Shown here: in pieces, positions 9,521 to 21,436 of the stretch
Position numbering within the stretch: position 1 is the stretch's first letter
Layout: the number at the start of each line of letters is the position of its first letter
From: Pseudomonadota bacterium
Lineage (GTDB): Bacteria; Pseudomonadota; Gammaproteobacteria; Steroidobacterales; Steroidobacteraceae
Assembly (NCBI GenBank): GCA_025355105.1
Contig: JANYAE010000115.1
Coordinates: 52,004 to 116,003, forward strand
Length of the DNA stretch: 64,000 nucleotides
Direction: 5' to 3'
The notes under the pieces: model-generated
Told to the model about the DNA's origin: nothing
What the model saw: the letters and a program-made list of their open reading frames with translations, nothing else
The model's database searches: none
Program-made: the position numbers and the translations under genes

Positions 9521-9593
9521 ACGGAGTGTTTCGGTGTCGTGGCTCGCCAGGTTCTGGTCATTACATCCGACCCGCTATTGGGAGACTCACTCA

Positions 9594-12716
<3,123 letters not shown>

Positions 12717-12740
12717 GAAAGACGCTCTGTTGGTACCTGA

Positions 12741-12770
12741 ACGGCGGGCTTCGGCCCGCCGTTTTCTTTT
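12741..12770 (+). terminator. Intrinsic terminator of the receptor gene
   Basis: Perfect 9-bp stem ACGGCGGGC / GCCCGCCGT with a TTCG tetraloop, followed by TTTCTTTT, 24 nt after the receptor stop. Confidence 0.9.
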
Positions 12771-12912
12771 GTGGGACGGAGAGGGCGCGACGAGCTCTGC
12801 CGATGCGGGAGCCTCGCGGCAGGTCGTTGAAGTTCGGGCATGATCGGCATCGGGGATGATCCGTAGCGGCGCTGCGGCCGGCAGCTTCGTGGCGAGTGAG
12901 GAGAGACGTTCA

Positions 12913-14544
12913 ATGGCACGTGACCGGGACGCCGATCTCGCGACGCTGCGGGCAGTGCATGGCGCAGCGGAACGCGGCGACTTTCCGCGGGCCGCCGCGC
13001 TCGCGGCGCCGGCGCTCGAGGCCGGGCTCGAGCATCCGCTGCTCTACAACGTGCTCGCGATTCGCCTCGAGCACGAGCAGCAACTCTCCGAGGCGGCGGC
13101 GCTGCTCGAGCGCGGCGTCACGCGCTTCCCCGAGGACGTCGGCCTTCGCAACGCGCTCGGGCTGTGCCTGCTGCGCCTCGAGCAGCCGACGGAGGCGCTG
13201 CTGCAATTCGACGCGCTGCTGGCCGCGCAGCCCGCGCTGCCCTTCGCGCACGCCAGCCGCGGCACGGCGCTGCAGGCCCAGGGACACCTTGCGCTGGCCG
13301 AGGGGAGCTTTCGCCGCGCGCTTGAGCTGGACCCGAAGCAGGCCGTGGCGATGGCCGGGCTCGCCGGCATCGCCGTGCGCCGCGGGCTCAACCGCAGCGC
13401 CCGCGTCTGGGCGGACCAGGCACTCGCGCTGCTGCCGGGCTACCCGGACGCGGTGATGAGCCTCGCGGCCGCGGAGCTCGGCGATGGCGCCGCGGAGCGG
13501 GCGGTCACGCGACTCGAGGCCCTGGTGGCGGATACGCGGCTCGGCCGGCTCGAGCGCGCCTACGCCAATGGGCTGCTCGGCGACGCGTTCGACGCGCTTG
13601 ACGAACCAACCGACGCCTATGCGGCCTACGCGCGCTGCAACGCGGAACTGCACTCCGTGTACGCGGCGCAGTTCGGCGCAGGCCCGGGCGCGCTGGCGGC
13701 CGTGCGCGAAATGAGCGCGTACTTCGACGGCGCCGGACCGCAGGAGTGGCAGCCGACGCTGCGCATGCGGCCGGACCCGGCGGCCGTGCGTGGTCACGTG
13801 TTCATCCTGGGATTTCCGCGTTCCGGTACGACGCTACTCGAGGTCGCGCTGGAGGGGCATCCCGGCGCGGTCAGCCTCGGCGAGAACGAGCTGCTGATCG
13901 ATGGCGTGCGCGAGTTCATGGCCGGTGGCGACGGACTCGAGCGCCTGGCGCGCGCTGAGCCGGCGGTGCTCGAGCGCCTGCGCGCGGCGTACTGGGCGCG
14001 GGCGGTGGCGGCCGGCGCCGTGACCCGCGACCGGGTCTTCATCGACAAGCACCCGCTCAACACGCTCAAGCTGCCGCTGATCGCGCGGCTGTTTCCGGCG
14101 GCGCGGATCGTGTTCGCGTTCCGCGACCCGCGCGACGTGCTGCTGAGCTGCTTCCGGCGGCGCTTCCAGATGAGCGCGCCGATGTACGAGCTGCTGTCGC
14201 TTGAGTCGGCGGCGCGCTTCTACGACGCGGTCATGACGCTCGTGGCGCGAATGGACGTGGTGCTGCCGACCGTGACGCGCCAGGTGCGTTACGAGGGCGT
14301 CGTCGCCGACTTCGACGGCGAGATGCGCCGCTTGTGCACCTTCCTCGATCTCGAGTGGAACGGGGCGATGCGGGAGTTTGCGGCGCGTACCCAGGCGCGG
14401 GCGAGCGCGACGCCGAGCACCGCGCAGCTGGCGCGGGGACTGGACCCCGGAGGCATCGGTGGCTGGCGCCGCTATCGCGCGGCGCTCACCCCGGTGCTGC
14501 CGCTGCTCGATCCCTGGGTCAGGCGCTTCGGCTACATCACGTAG
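12913..14544 (+). CDS. TPR-containing sulfotransferase (subfamily B)
   Basis: The protein has 543 residues. TPR helices make up the first half, and the sulfotransferase domain starts with FILGFPRSGTTLLEVAL (F301-P302-R303-S304-G305). FRDPRDVLLSCFRRRFQM follows as the 3'-phosphate-binding segment. ATG 12913 is preceded by a GAGGAGAG Shine-Dalgarno. It is a close duplicate of 3217-4845, sharing FIDKHPLNTLKLPLIARLFP and the C-terminal TPSTAQLARGLD. Both copies lie on the same strand, one on each side of the receptor. Family knowledge: PAPS-dependent sulfation. The acceptor is unknown. Confidence 0.85.
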   Translation: MARDRDADLATLRAVHGAAERGDFPRAAALAAPALEAGLEHPLLYNVLAIRLEHEQQLSEAAALLERGVTRFPEDVGLRNALGLCLLRLEQPTEALLQFDALLAAQPALPFAHASRGTALQAQGHLALAEGSFRRALELDPKQAVAMAGLAGIAVRRGLNRSARVWADQALALLPGYPDAVMSLAAAELGDGAAERAVTRLEALVADTRLGRLERAYANGLLGDAFDALDEPTDAYAAYARCNAELHSVYAAQFGAGPGALAAVREMSAYFDGAGPQEWQPTLRMRPDPAAVRGHVFILGFPRSGTTLLEVALEGHPGAVSLGENELLIDGVREFMAGGDGLERLARAEPAVLERLRAAYWARAVAAGAVTRDRVFIDKHPLNTLKLPLIARLFPAARIVFAFRDPRDVLLSCFRRRFQMSAPMYELLSLESAARFYDAVMTLVARMDVVLPTVTRQVRYEGVVADFDGEMRRLCTFLDLEWNGAMREFAARTQARASATPSTAQLARGLDPGGIGGWRRYRAALTPVLPLLDPWVRRFGYIT

Positions 14545-14570
14545 TCGGCCGCCGCAGCACGACGGACCGC

Positions 14571-14597
14571 CACCGGGGGGCCGCAGGCCCCCCGGTG
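14571..14597. terminator. Strong hairpin between convergent genes
   Basis: 12-bp stem CACCGGGGGGCC / GGCCCCCCGGTG with a GCA loop, between the sulfotransferase (+) and ompA-like gene (-). It has no U-tract on either strand, so a bidirectional termination role is inferred. Confidence 0.5.
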
Positions 14598-14604
14598 CGC
14601 GGCG

Positions 14605-15849
14605 CTACCTGGTCGCGAAGGTCGTGAACTCGAGCGTCACGCGCCGGTTCTGCGCGCGACCGTCCTCGCTGTCGTTCGACGCGATCGGCTTGGTCTTGCC
14701 GTAGCCCTTCGCCGTCAGCGAGCCGGCCGGAATGCCGTGCGCCACCAGGTAGTCGCGCACCGCATTGGCACGCGACTCGCTGAGCTTCTGGTTGTAGGCG
14801 GCCTTGCCACGGCCGTCGGTGTGACCGCCGATGATCGCCGTCGCGCCGGGACGGAGCTTGAGGAGTGCGACGACCTCATCGAGCGTCTTGTCGGACGCCG
14901 CGGTCAACTTCGCCGAGTTGTAGTCGAAGTTCACGCCCTTGAGGACGATTGCCTCGACTTCGCAGCCCTGCGCGTCGACCTTCATGCCGGCCGGCGTGCC
15001 CGGGCACTTGTCGAGGTAATCCGGCACGCCGTCGTGGTCGGAATCGAGCGGGCAGCCGTCGCCGTCGACCTTGACGCCTGCCGGCGTGCTCGGGCACTTG
15101 TCGAGGTAGTCCGGCACGCCGTCGCCGTCGGAATCAAGCGGGCAGCCGACGCTGTCGACCTTGACGCCCTTCGGCGTGTTCGGGCACTTGTCGAGGCGAT
15201 CCGGCACGCCGTCACCGTCGGAGTCGACGTCGGCCGGCGGCGCCTCTTCCTTCGGCAGTGTCGCCGCCGCGACCGGCGCGGCCGCACCCCAGGCGAACTG
15301 CAGGCCGACGCCGGCGAGGAAGTCGTTTGGCTCGCCGCGGTGCGCGTCCGTCACCCAGTCGATGTTCCAGCGCTCCTTGATCTCGAGCCGCAGATGCACG
15401 ACCGCCGAGCGGTCGGCGGCGGTGTACAGACGGCCAAGCAGGCCGACGCCGCCCTGGATCATCTGCCGGTCGTAGTGGCCGGTGTTGTCGCTCGCCTCAC
15501 CGGACTGCACGTAGCCGACGCTGACGTACGGATGGATCCGGGCGTCGCGGTAGAAGTGCCTGAGGGCGTCGATGCTGAAGGCGTTGATGCGCAGGTCGTC
15601 GGCGGCGCTCGTGGCCTTGAACGAGCCATGGTTGAGCGCGATTTCGGCGGACCACTGGTCGGTGAAGTTCTTGCCGAACGAGAGCTGGTAGCCGGCGCCA
15701 TCGTCGACGTGGCGGTCGGCGCCGGTGCGCACGTCGTAGACGAGCGGCGCGAGGTACCACTTGCCGACGTCGTCTGCGGCGCTTGCCGGGTTGCCGAAGC
15801 TGAGTATCGCGAGGCCCGCCGCGAGCCCGAGCGTGTGCATCTGGTCCAT
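14605..15849 (-). CDS. OmpA-family protein with thrombospondin type-3 repeats
   Basis: The 414-residue protein has a signal peptide (cleavage near NPASAAD, residue ~25). An outer-membrane beta-barrel region follows to about residue 190, then three tandem 30-residue Asp-rich TSP3 repeats (209-298) of the form DSDGDGVPDYLDKCP. An OmpA C-terminal peptidoglycan-binding domain completes it (NFDYNSAKLTAAS, then GGHTDGRGKAAYNQKLSESR, then GRAQNRRV). Family role: anchors the outer membrane to the cell wall; TSP3 repeats bind calcium. GGAGG sits 6-7 nt before ATG 15849. A TATCAT on the minus strand near 15937 may be its -10. It stands alone, convergent with the sulfotransferase. Confidence 0.93.
   Translation of the reverse strand: MDQMHTLGLAAGLAILSFGNPASAADDVGKWYLAPLVYDVRTGADRHVDDGAGYQLSFGKNFTDQWSAEIALNHGSFKATSAADDLRINAFSIDALRHFYRDARIHPYVSVGYVQSGEASDNTGHYDRQMIQGGVGLLGRLYTAADRSAVVHLRLEIKERWNIDWVTDAHRGEPNDFLAGVGLQFAWGAAAPVAAATLPKEEAPPADVDSDGDGVPDRLDKCPNTPKGVKVDSVGCPLDSDGDGVPDYLDKCPSTPAGVKVDGDGCPLDSDHDGVPDYLDKCPGTPAGMKVDAQGCEVEAIVLKGVNFDYNSAKLTAASDKTLDEVVALLKLRPGATAIIGGHTDGRGKAAYNQKLSESRANAVRDYLVAHGIPAGSLTAKGYGKTKPIASNDSEDGRAQNRRVTLEFTTFATR
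14956..15225 (-). repeat. Three tandem 90-bp repeats (TSP3 units)
   Basis: These encode residues 209-298 of the OmpA-family protein. Each unit encodes 30 residues with two Asp-rich loops and a Cys pair. The DNA copies are nearly identical, so copy number could change by slippage or recombination. Confidence 0.8.
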
Positions 15850-15985
15850 GTCTCGCCTCCGATTCAGAAGTCGATATTGCTTCTTGACGGGGCGGCGCGC
15901 CGTTGCCGGCGAGCGCCGCCGCTCTTGGAAAGGATGATACCCGAGCGACCCGGAGCGCGCTCCTCGGCGCCAGCCGCTTTGGCCC

Positions 15986-16513
15986 TCAGTGCGTGCCGAA
16001 AGCCGGGTAGCGGACTCGGTCGCCGGCCTTGAAGCCGAGCCGCCGGCTGGTGCCGCCGGCCACCTCGAGCACGCCGAGCACGACGCCCATCGAGGTGATG
16101 ATGGCTTCCGAGTGCGGTACTGCGTTCTCGGCGATGCGGATGATCCGCCCCTCCGGCGAGATGAACAGCAGGTCGAGCGGAATCAGCGTGTTCTTCATCC
16201 AGAAGCTTGCCACCTGCGGCGTGTCGAACAGGAACAGCATGCCGCGGTGCGCCGCCAGCGCCGGCACGAACATCAGCCCCTCGTTGCGCCGCGGCTCGGT
16301 GGCGGCGATCCAGACCTTGAACGGCTGCGCGCGCCCGCCGGACTCGACGGCGAGCTCCGCCGTCGGCAGTCGATCCAGCGGCTCGCGCAACAGCGGCTCG
16401 GCCGGCGCCGCTGCGGTCGCGAGCGCGAGCGCGAGGCCGGTCGCGGCCGTCCTCAGCGCGGTGAAGCAGCAGCCGGCGGTGGCGCCGGAGCGGTCAGGGG
16501 ATCGGGTTCCCAT
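15986..16513 (-). CDS. DUF192 secreted protein
   Basis: The 175-residue protein has an N-terminal hydrophobic export segment (LRTAATGLALALATAAAPAEP). A DUF192 domain follows: a conserved RNEGLMFVP, then GMLFLFDTPQVASFWMKNT, then a C-terminal SMGVVLGVLEVAGG. DUF192 is a small beta-sandwich family of unknown biochemical role, common in periplasmic and archaeal proteins. The start overlaps the end of the upstream gene by 61 nt, pointing to translational coupling. It is last in the PadR-HAAS operon. No function beyond family is claimed. Confidence 0.82.
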   Translation of the reverse strand: MGTRSPDRSGATAGCCFTALRTAATGLALALATAAAPAEPLLREPLDRLPTAELAVESGGRAQPFKVWIAATEPRRNEGLMFVPALAAHRGMLFLFDTPQVASFWMKNTLIPLDLLFISPEGRIIRIAENAVPHSEAIITSMGVVLGVLEVAGGTSRRLGFKAGDRVRYPAFGTH

Positions 16514-16968
16514 GCGAGCTGTCCGCGAAAGTCGAAACGGGACACCAGTATCGCATCCCGGCCGCCCGCGACCGCACGCGCGGGCTCAAGGCAAAATCCG
16601 CGGGCCTCGATGCGCCAGCGGCGGACGGTGGCCTGGCCGGCAAGCGCCGGCAGGGCGGCCTGGCGGACGTCGTCGAACACGCACTTGTCGTCGCCGCGCG
16701 TGCCGTAGAGCGTGCTGCCCTCGCGGATCACCGTGAGGTTGACCGGGACGGCGTGCGCCGAGCTGCCCTCGGCGAGCTGCGGCGCGCCGAATACCAGCGT
16801 CAGACGCTCGCTACCGACCGCGCCGGTGAACGTGACCCGCAGCCCCCGGCCGTCCGGCCGGCGCATGCCCTCGCACTGCATGTCGGCGGCCTGCCAGTGC
16901 ACCTCGGCGTCGATGGCGCCGGCGAGCCGTGCCTCGAGATAGGCGTCCGGCAGGCCGTCGCAGCTCAC
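16453..16968 (-). CDS. Unknown protein in the PadR-HAAS operon
   Basis: The 171-residue product starts at GTG 16968, which overlaps the stop of the HAAS gene (GTGA). It has four scattered cysteines, a beta-rich central part and a proline/alanine-rich tail (TAPAPPPAAASPR). No signal peptide is visible from this start, although the cysteines hint at an extracytoplasmic location. No family recognised. The frame is open far upstream, but that part is antisense-like, arginine-rich shadow of the HAAS gene and was excluded. Confidence 0.55.
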   Translation of the reverse strand: MSCDGLPDAYLEARLAGAIDAEVHWQAADMQCEGMRRPDGRGLRVTFTGAVGSERLTLVFGAPQLAEGSSAHAVPVNLTVIREGSTLYGTRGDDKCVFDDVRQAALPALAGQATVRRWRIEARGFCLEPARAVAGGRDAILVSRFDFRGQLAWEPDPLTAPAPPPAAASPR

Positions 16969-17870
16969 TCGCCGTCCCGCGACAGCAGCAACGCGCGCGC
17001 GAGCCGGCCGTGCAGCTCGCCGAGCACGCGCACGCCGTGCATGACGGCGGTCATGAGCACGATGCCGATGAGCGACAGCGGCAGCGTCAGCGGCCAGGCC
17101 ACCATCTCGCCGTCGATCTGGATGTCGGCATTGGTCAGCCCGACGCCGTGCAGGAAGCCGATCACCGGTGCGGCGATGCCGCCGATGCTGAGCGTCACGC
17201 TCACGACGGCGAGCGTGAAGTAGAAGATGCCGAGCGGCAGCATCACGAGCATGTACAGGATCGTCGTCCAGGTGCGCCGATCGAGCAGCATCTCCTTGAT
17301 GCGCGCGCCAATGCCGATGCCCTGGGTGGAGCGCACTGGCCGGCGCGGCATGCGCACGCCGAGCAGGCCCTCGACTATCCGGCCTTCGACCAGCGACAGC
17401 ACCCGCGTCAGACCGATGAACAGCAGGAAGAACGGTACGCCGATGATCAGCACCGCAAGGCCCGCCGACATCGCGAGCCCGGTGACCGCGACGGTGAAGT
17501 AGAAGATGCCGGTGACCAGCGACAGCAGCATGAAGAAGAGCGCAGTCCACGCCCGGCTGTCGGCATAGACGCCGAAGAAGCGCCCGAGCATGCTGCTGCG
17601 CGGCCGCGGTGCGATCGGCTTCATCGCCTCGCGGACCGTCTTCTCGGTGGTCCGGTAGGCCTCGGCGACCTCGTCCGGCGCGCCGTAGGTGCTCGCGATC
17701 AGCTCGAGCACGTCCGCCTCGCTCTTGCCGGCGTGGCTCGCCAGCTCGGCGCGCAGGTATTCCTCGGCGTCGTACAGGGCATCCTGGACGAGCGCAGGAT
17801 CCTCGCCCTTGAGCGCGTCGCGCAGCTGGACGAGGTACTGGTCGATCGAGCGGGGGGCTGGGCGGTTCAT
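16965..17870 (-). CDS. HAAS-domain membrane protein (PadR partner)
   Basis: The 301-residue protein begins with a ~75-residue helical HAAS-type domain (SIDQYLVQLRDALKGEDP, then YDAEEYLRAEL and YGAPDEVAEAYR). About five hydrophobic segments follow, in two similar halves (each starting with a short R-W-T-containing stretch, near 108 and 210). Family knowledge: HAAS domains are coupled to PadR regulators and sense or relay envelope or antibiotic stress; mechanism is unclear. It overlaps the padR-like stop by 4 nt (ATGA), so the two are co-translated. It resembles the family described as putative sensor/DUF1700-like. Confidence 0.75.
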   Translation of the reverse strand: MNRPAPRSIDQYLVQLRDALKGEDPALVQDALYDAEEYLRAELASHAGKSEADVLELIASTYGAPDEVAEAYRTTEKTVREAMKPIAPRPRSSMLGRFFGVYADSRAWTALFFMLLSLVTGIFYFTVAVTGLAMSAGLAVLIIGVPFFLLFIGLTRVLSLVEGRIVEGLLGVRMPRRPVRSTQGIGIGARIKEMLLDRRTWTTILYMLVMLPLGIFYFTLAVVSVTLSIGGIAAPVIGFLHGVGLTNADIQIDGEMVAWPLTLPLSLIGIVLMTAVMHGVRVLGELHGRLARALLLSRDGE

Positions 17871-18319
17871 GGTCGCTCACTCTCGGTGGGTGTGACGTCC
17901 GCGGCAGGCCGCGCGACGGCGTCGACGAAATCACGGGTTGCGTTCCAGACGGCCAGCCAGCGCGCGAGCGTGTCGCGGCCGGCGTCGGTGATCCGGTAGT
18001 AGCGGCGCGGCGGGCCGGCGTAGGAGGGCACGACGCGGCTGGCGAGCAGACCGTGCGCCGACAGCGTCCGCAGCACCGGGTAGAGCGCGCCTTGCTTCAT
18101 GGGGCTGCCGCCCTCGCTCATGCCCTGCAGCCGCTTGGCGATCTGGTAGCCGTACAGGTCCTCCTGCGCGCGCTCCAGCACCGACAGCAGCACCAGCGCG
18201 ATCAGGCCGGAGTTCAGCTCCTTCTGGAACTTGCGGACAAGGCCTTCCACGTCCAGCGCGCCAGGAGCGACGGCGGGGACGTCATCGGCAGGCAGCTCAT
18301 CTGTTGGGCGGGTATCCAT
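17867..18319 (-). CDS. PadR-family transcriptional regulator
   Basis: The 150-residue protein has a winged-helix domain typical of PadR: LIALVLLSVLERAQEDLYGY, then QGALYPVLRTLSAHGLLASR, then YYRITDAGRDTLARW. PadR proteins usually repress their own operon and respond to phenolics, drugs or envelope signals. ATG 18319 was chosen over the upstream in-frame codon at 18358 because the latter lies inside the promoter -35 element. It is the first gene of a four-gene operon with the HAAS protein, an unknown and DUF192, divergent from glgP. Confidence 0.88.
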   Translation of the reverse strand: MDTRPTDELPADDVPAVAPGALDVEGLVRKFQKELNSGLIALVLLSVLERAQEDLYGYQIAKRLQGMSEGGSPMKQGALYPVLRTLSAHGLLASRVVPSYAGPPRRYYRITDAGRDTLARWLAVWNATRDFVDAVARPAADVTPTESERP

Positions 18320-18330
18320 ACGTGGATTGA

Positions 18331-18358
18331 ATGATACAGCTTGGTGAGTACTAGTCAA
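18331..18358 (-). promoter_or_regulatory. padR operon promoter with overlapping inverted repeat
   Basis: On the minus strand, TTGACT (18358-18353) and TATCAT (18336-18331) are 16 bp apart, a good sigma-70 promoter. An imperfect 18-bp palindrome centred on AGTACT (18341-18358) covers the -35 and spacer and is a plausible PadR operator (inference). The start codon is 11 nt past the -10. Confidence 0.6.
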
Positions 18359-18475
18359 GACTTAGTAATAGTAGTTGCTTGACACTTGCGTGACCAGGGC
18401 CTCCAACGGCCGCCTGACCGGCCTGCGGATGCTAGACTGCCGGCCGCTTTTGAGGGCAAAGGGCCTCGCAAGTCC

Positions 18476-21085
18476 ATGAACGGCCAGAAATTCACGCTTG
18501 AGGTCAACCCGACGCTGCCGGCGCAGCTGCTGCGCCTTCCGGAGCTCGCCCTGAACCTGCGGTTCAGCTGGCACCGACCCACCCGGCGCCTCTTCGAGGC
18601 CCTCGACGAGCGCCTTTGGAACTCGGTCGGCGGCAATCCGCGCCTCTTCCTGCGCTGCATCGACCAGGCGTCGCTCGACCGCGCGGCGGCCGACGACAAC
18701 TTCCTCGACCAGTACCACAAGGTGCTGCGCGGCTTCGATGCCTACCAGCGCGAGCCGCGGCACAACACGCCCGGTACCGACCTCGAGGCCGGCGACCTGG
18801 TGGCGTACTTCTGCGCCGAGTTCGGCTTTCACGAGAGCTTCCCGATCTACTCGGGCGGACTCGGGGTACTCGCCGGCGACCACTGCAAGACCGCGAGCGA
18901 CTTAGGCCTCGAGTTCGTCGCCGTCGGCCTGCTCTACCGGCAGGGCTACTTTCACCAGACGCTCGACGGCGACGGCAACCAGGTGCCGGAGTACCGCGAG
19001 TCCTCGAGCGACGATCTCGCCGTCACGCTCGCGCTCGGCGCGGACGGACAGCCAATCAAGGTGAGCGTGCGGCTCGCCGCGCGCGAGGTCGTCGCGCAGG
19101 TCTGGCGCGCGACCGTCGGCCGTGTCGAGGTGTACCTGCTCGACACCAACGTCGCCGAGAACGGCGAGGCCGACCGCGCGATCAGCCACAAGCTGTACGG
19201 CGGTGACCGCGAGATGCGGCTGCAGCAGGAGATGATCCTCGGCATCGGCGGCGTGCGCGCGCTGCGCGCGCTCGGCCTCGCGCCGACCGTGTGGCACATG
19301 AACGAGGGCCACGCCGCGTTCCTCGCGGTGGAACTGGTCTGCGAGCAGGTCGGAGCCGGGCTCGGCTACGAGGCGGCGCGCGAGGCGGTCGCGGCGTCGG
19401 TCGTATTCACGACCCACACGCCGGTGGCGGCCGGCCACGATGCCTTCTCGGCCGAGCTCGTGCTGCGCTACTTCGACGACTACGCGCGCCGTCTCGGCAT
19501 CGACGGCGCGGCGTTCCTGACGCTCGGTCGCGGCGGCGGCGGCGGCGACTTCAATCTGACGCGCCTTGCGCTCGGCTTGTCGCGCCACCAGAACGGCGTC
19601 AGCCGCATCCACGGCGGTGTGTCCGCCGAGATCTGCGCCTACGCCTGGCCGGAAGTGCCGCCGGTCGACAACCCGATCGGCTACGTCACCAACGGCGTGC
19701 ACGTCCCGACCTTCTTGTTCCAGCGCTGGAAGGACGTGTTCGACTCGGAATTCGGCATGGACTGGCGGCGGCGCCTGAACGAGCGCGGCTACTGGGACAA
19801 GCTGTACGCGCTGCCGGACAACCTGTTCTGGGACGTCAAGCAGTCGACCAAGTCGAGTCTGCTCAAGCTGCTGCGCGCGCGCCTGCAGCACAGCTGCCGC
19901 CGCAACCAGATCAGCGACGCCCACTTCAGCCGCCTGTCGCGCTGGCTCAACCCCGACAACCCGCGCGTGCTGACGATCGGCTTCGCGCGCCGCTTCGCGA
20001 CCTACAAGCGCGCCAACCTGCTGTTTCGCGACCCGCAGTGGCTGGCGTCGATCATCGGCGACCCGGAGCGGCCGGTGGTGTTCGTGTTCGCCGGCAAGGC
20101 GCACCCGGCCGACGAGCCGGGTCGGCAGATGATCCGCGATGTGCATGCGATGGCGCAGCGGCCGGAGTTCCTCGGCCGCGTGCTATTCATCGAGGACTAC
20201 GACATCGGCCTCGCGCGCTCGCTGGTCGCCGGCGTCGACGTCTGGCTCAACAATCCTGTCTATCCCCTCGAAGCCAGCGGCACCAGCGGCATGAAGGCCG
20301 GCATCAACGGCACCCTCAACCTCAGCATCCTGGATGGCTGGTGGGCAGAAGGCTTCGACGGCCAGAACGGCTGGGCGATCCCCTCGTCGACCGCCGAGGA
20401 CGGCCGCCGCGACGACGAGGACGCGCGCTCGCTGTACGAGGTGTTGCAGGATGAGGTCGTGCCGCTCTACTACGACCGCGACCCGAGCGGCCTGCCGCTG
20501 CGCTGGATCGCCCGCGCCAAGCGCTCGATGGCGACGCTGATCCCGGCCTTCAACACGCGTCGCATGCTCGCCAACTACGTCGAGGGCCTGTACCGGCCGG
20601 CCGCCGCGCAGGGCCGCCGGCTCGGCGCCGACGCGGCGCAGGGCGCGCGGCGCCTGGCCGCATGGCGCGCGCGCGTCGCCGCCGCCTGGCCGAAGGTCGC
20701 TCTGCGCGCCGCCTCGCCGTGGCCCGGGCGCATCGGCTTCGGCGAGCGGGTCGCGATGCAGGTCGCGGTCGAGCTGAACGGCCTCGATCCCGGCGACGTG
20801 CGCCTCGAGCTGCTGCTGACCCGCGAGTTGCCCGACGGACCGCATGCGCCGCCGGCGCTGAGCTCGTTCGGCGCCGAGGCGACGCGGACGCGGGTTCGCG
20901 ACGGCCACGAGGCGGCGATCGAACTGTTCCGTCCGACCGGCGAGCGAGCGCCGGATGGCGCCCACCTGTTCGCGAGCGAGTGCACGCCGCCGTGGTGCGG
21001 TCGGCTCGGCGCGGCGGTGCGCGTCGTGCCGTACCACGAGCTGCTGTCGCATCCCTACGAGCTCGGCCTGATGCGCTGGCTCTGA
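18476..21085 (+). CDS. glgP: Alpha-glucan (glycogen) phosphorylase
   Basis: The 869-residue protein releases glucose-1-phosphate from alpha-1,4-glucans. The N-terminus has the DUF3417 extension of the long bacterial phosphorylases (LPELALNLRFSWHRPTRRLF). The catalytic body includes FPIYSGGLGVLAGDHCKTAS and, near the end, EASGTSGMKAGINGTLNL, whose K607 is the expected pyridoxal-phosphate lysine. Length fits this subfamily. ATG 18476 begins a sensible N-terminus; upstream in-frame sequence is not conserved-looking. It is the first of glgP-glgC-malQ on the same strand. A TAGACT at 18433-18438 may be the -10. Confidence 0.93.
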   Translation: MNGQKFTLEVNPTLPAQLLRLPELALNLRFSWHRPTRRLFEALDERLWNSVGGNPRLFLRCIDQASLDRAAADDNFLDQYHKVLRGFDAYQREPRHNTPGTDLEAGDLVAYFCAEFGFHESFPIYSGGLGVLAGDHCKTASDLGLEFVAVGLLYRQGYFHQTLDGDGNQVPEYRESSSDDLAVTLALGADGQPIKVSVRLAAREVVAQVWRATVGRVEVYLLDTNVAENGEADRAISHKLYGGDREMRLQQEMILGIGGVRALRALGLAPTVWHMNEGHAAFLAVELVCEQVGAGLGYEAAREAVAASVVFTTHTPVAAGHDAFSAELVLRYFDDYARRLGIDGAAFLTLGRGGGGGDFNLTRLALGLSRHQNGVSRIHGGVSAEICAYAWPEVPPVDNPIGYVTNGVHVPTFLFQRWKDVFDSEFGMDWRRRLNERGYWDKLYALPDNLFWDVKQSTKSSLLKLLRARLQHSCRRNQISDAHFSRLSRWLNPDNPRVLTIGFARRFATYKRANLLFRDPQWLASIIGDPERPVVFVFAGKAHPADEPGRQMIRDVHAMAQRPEFLGRVLFIEDYDIGLARSLVAGVDVWLNNPVYPLEASGTSGMKAGINGTLNLSILDGWWAEGFDGQNGWAIPSSTAEDGRRDDEDARSLYEVLQDEVVPLYYDRDPSGLPLRWIARAKRSMATLIPAFNTRRMLANYVEGLYRPAAAQGRRLGADAAQGARRLAAWRARVAAAWPKVALRAASPWPGRIGFGERVAMQVAVELNGLDPGDVRLELLLTRELPDGPHAPPALSSFGAEATRTRVRDGHEAAIELFRPTGERAPDGAHLFASECTPPWCGRLGAAVRVVPYHELLSHPYELGLMRWL

Positions 21086-21436
21086 ACCGCCGCTCGCTGC
21101 AGCAGCCGCGCGACGAGCGGCGGCTGGACGCTGCTCGCCGACCAGCCGCGGCCCATCGCCGGGTCGCGCTCGGCCTCGAGCTGGCCGAAGTTGCCGACGC
21201 GGTCGCCGCGTCCGGAGCGCGCCCGGCCGGCAGCCGACGACGACCCCGCGCGCGCCCTGCGGCCGGCGGCCGAGCACTGGCCCCGGCTCACGATGGCGCC
21301 CGGCGGCCGGAAGTCCGCGCTGCCGCGCGCGGCGCTTGATGCGGGCGGCGAGGAACAGCTTCACGCGGGCGGCCGGATGCGGTTGCGGCGCTCCGGTCGC
21401 GCGGTAACATACCCCCGTCAACCTCCCGGAAGCCCC
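21086..21436. other. 351-bp gap between glgP and glgC
   Basis: No gene is supported here; the short frames on both strands lack family features. It begins with a hairpin (21087-21123) and ends with a TAACAT hexamer (21405-21410) that could serve as the glgC -10, about 26 nt before the start codon. Confidence 0.5.
21087..21123 (+). terminator. Hairpin just after glgP
   Basis: 10-bp perfect stem CCGCCGCTCG / CGAGCGGCGG with a 17-nt loop, starting 2 nt after the glgP stop. No U-tract follows, so termination is only a possibility. Confidence 0.35.

Larger units (their letters stand above)
9049..9593. other. Long intergenic region upstream of the TonB-dependent receptor
   Basis: No convincing gene lies in these 545 bp. 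The left half separates two divergent genes. The right half holds a putative promoter (9370-9400) and a structured leader (9473-9520). The receptor frame is open back to a GTG at 9492, but the extension does not look like a signal peptide and overlaps the hairpins. Confidence 0.6.

Noticed and set aside
9492..9593. N-terminal extension of the receptor from GTG 9492
   Set aside because: It would hide the signal peptide and overlaps the leader hairpins; ATG 9594 has GGAG and a proper signal.
14956..15225. Tandem repeats as a CRISPR array
   Set aside because: Regular 90-bp units encode TSP3 repeats in frame; no spacers.
16969..17934. Long 5' extension of the unknown gene at 16453
   Set aside because: The extension is Arg/His-rich antisense-like frame over the HAAS gene; GTG 16968 with GTGA overlap is better.
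18379..18384. TTGACA as glgP -35
   Set aside because: No -10 at the right distance; TAGACT at 18433 is too far.
21191..21436. Upstream extension of glgC
   Set aside because: Low-complexity Ala/Arg sequence with no GlgC similarity; normal GlgC begins near 21437.
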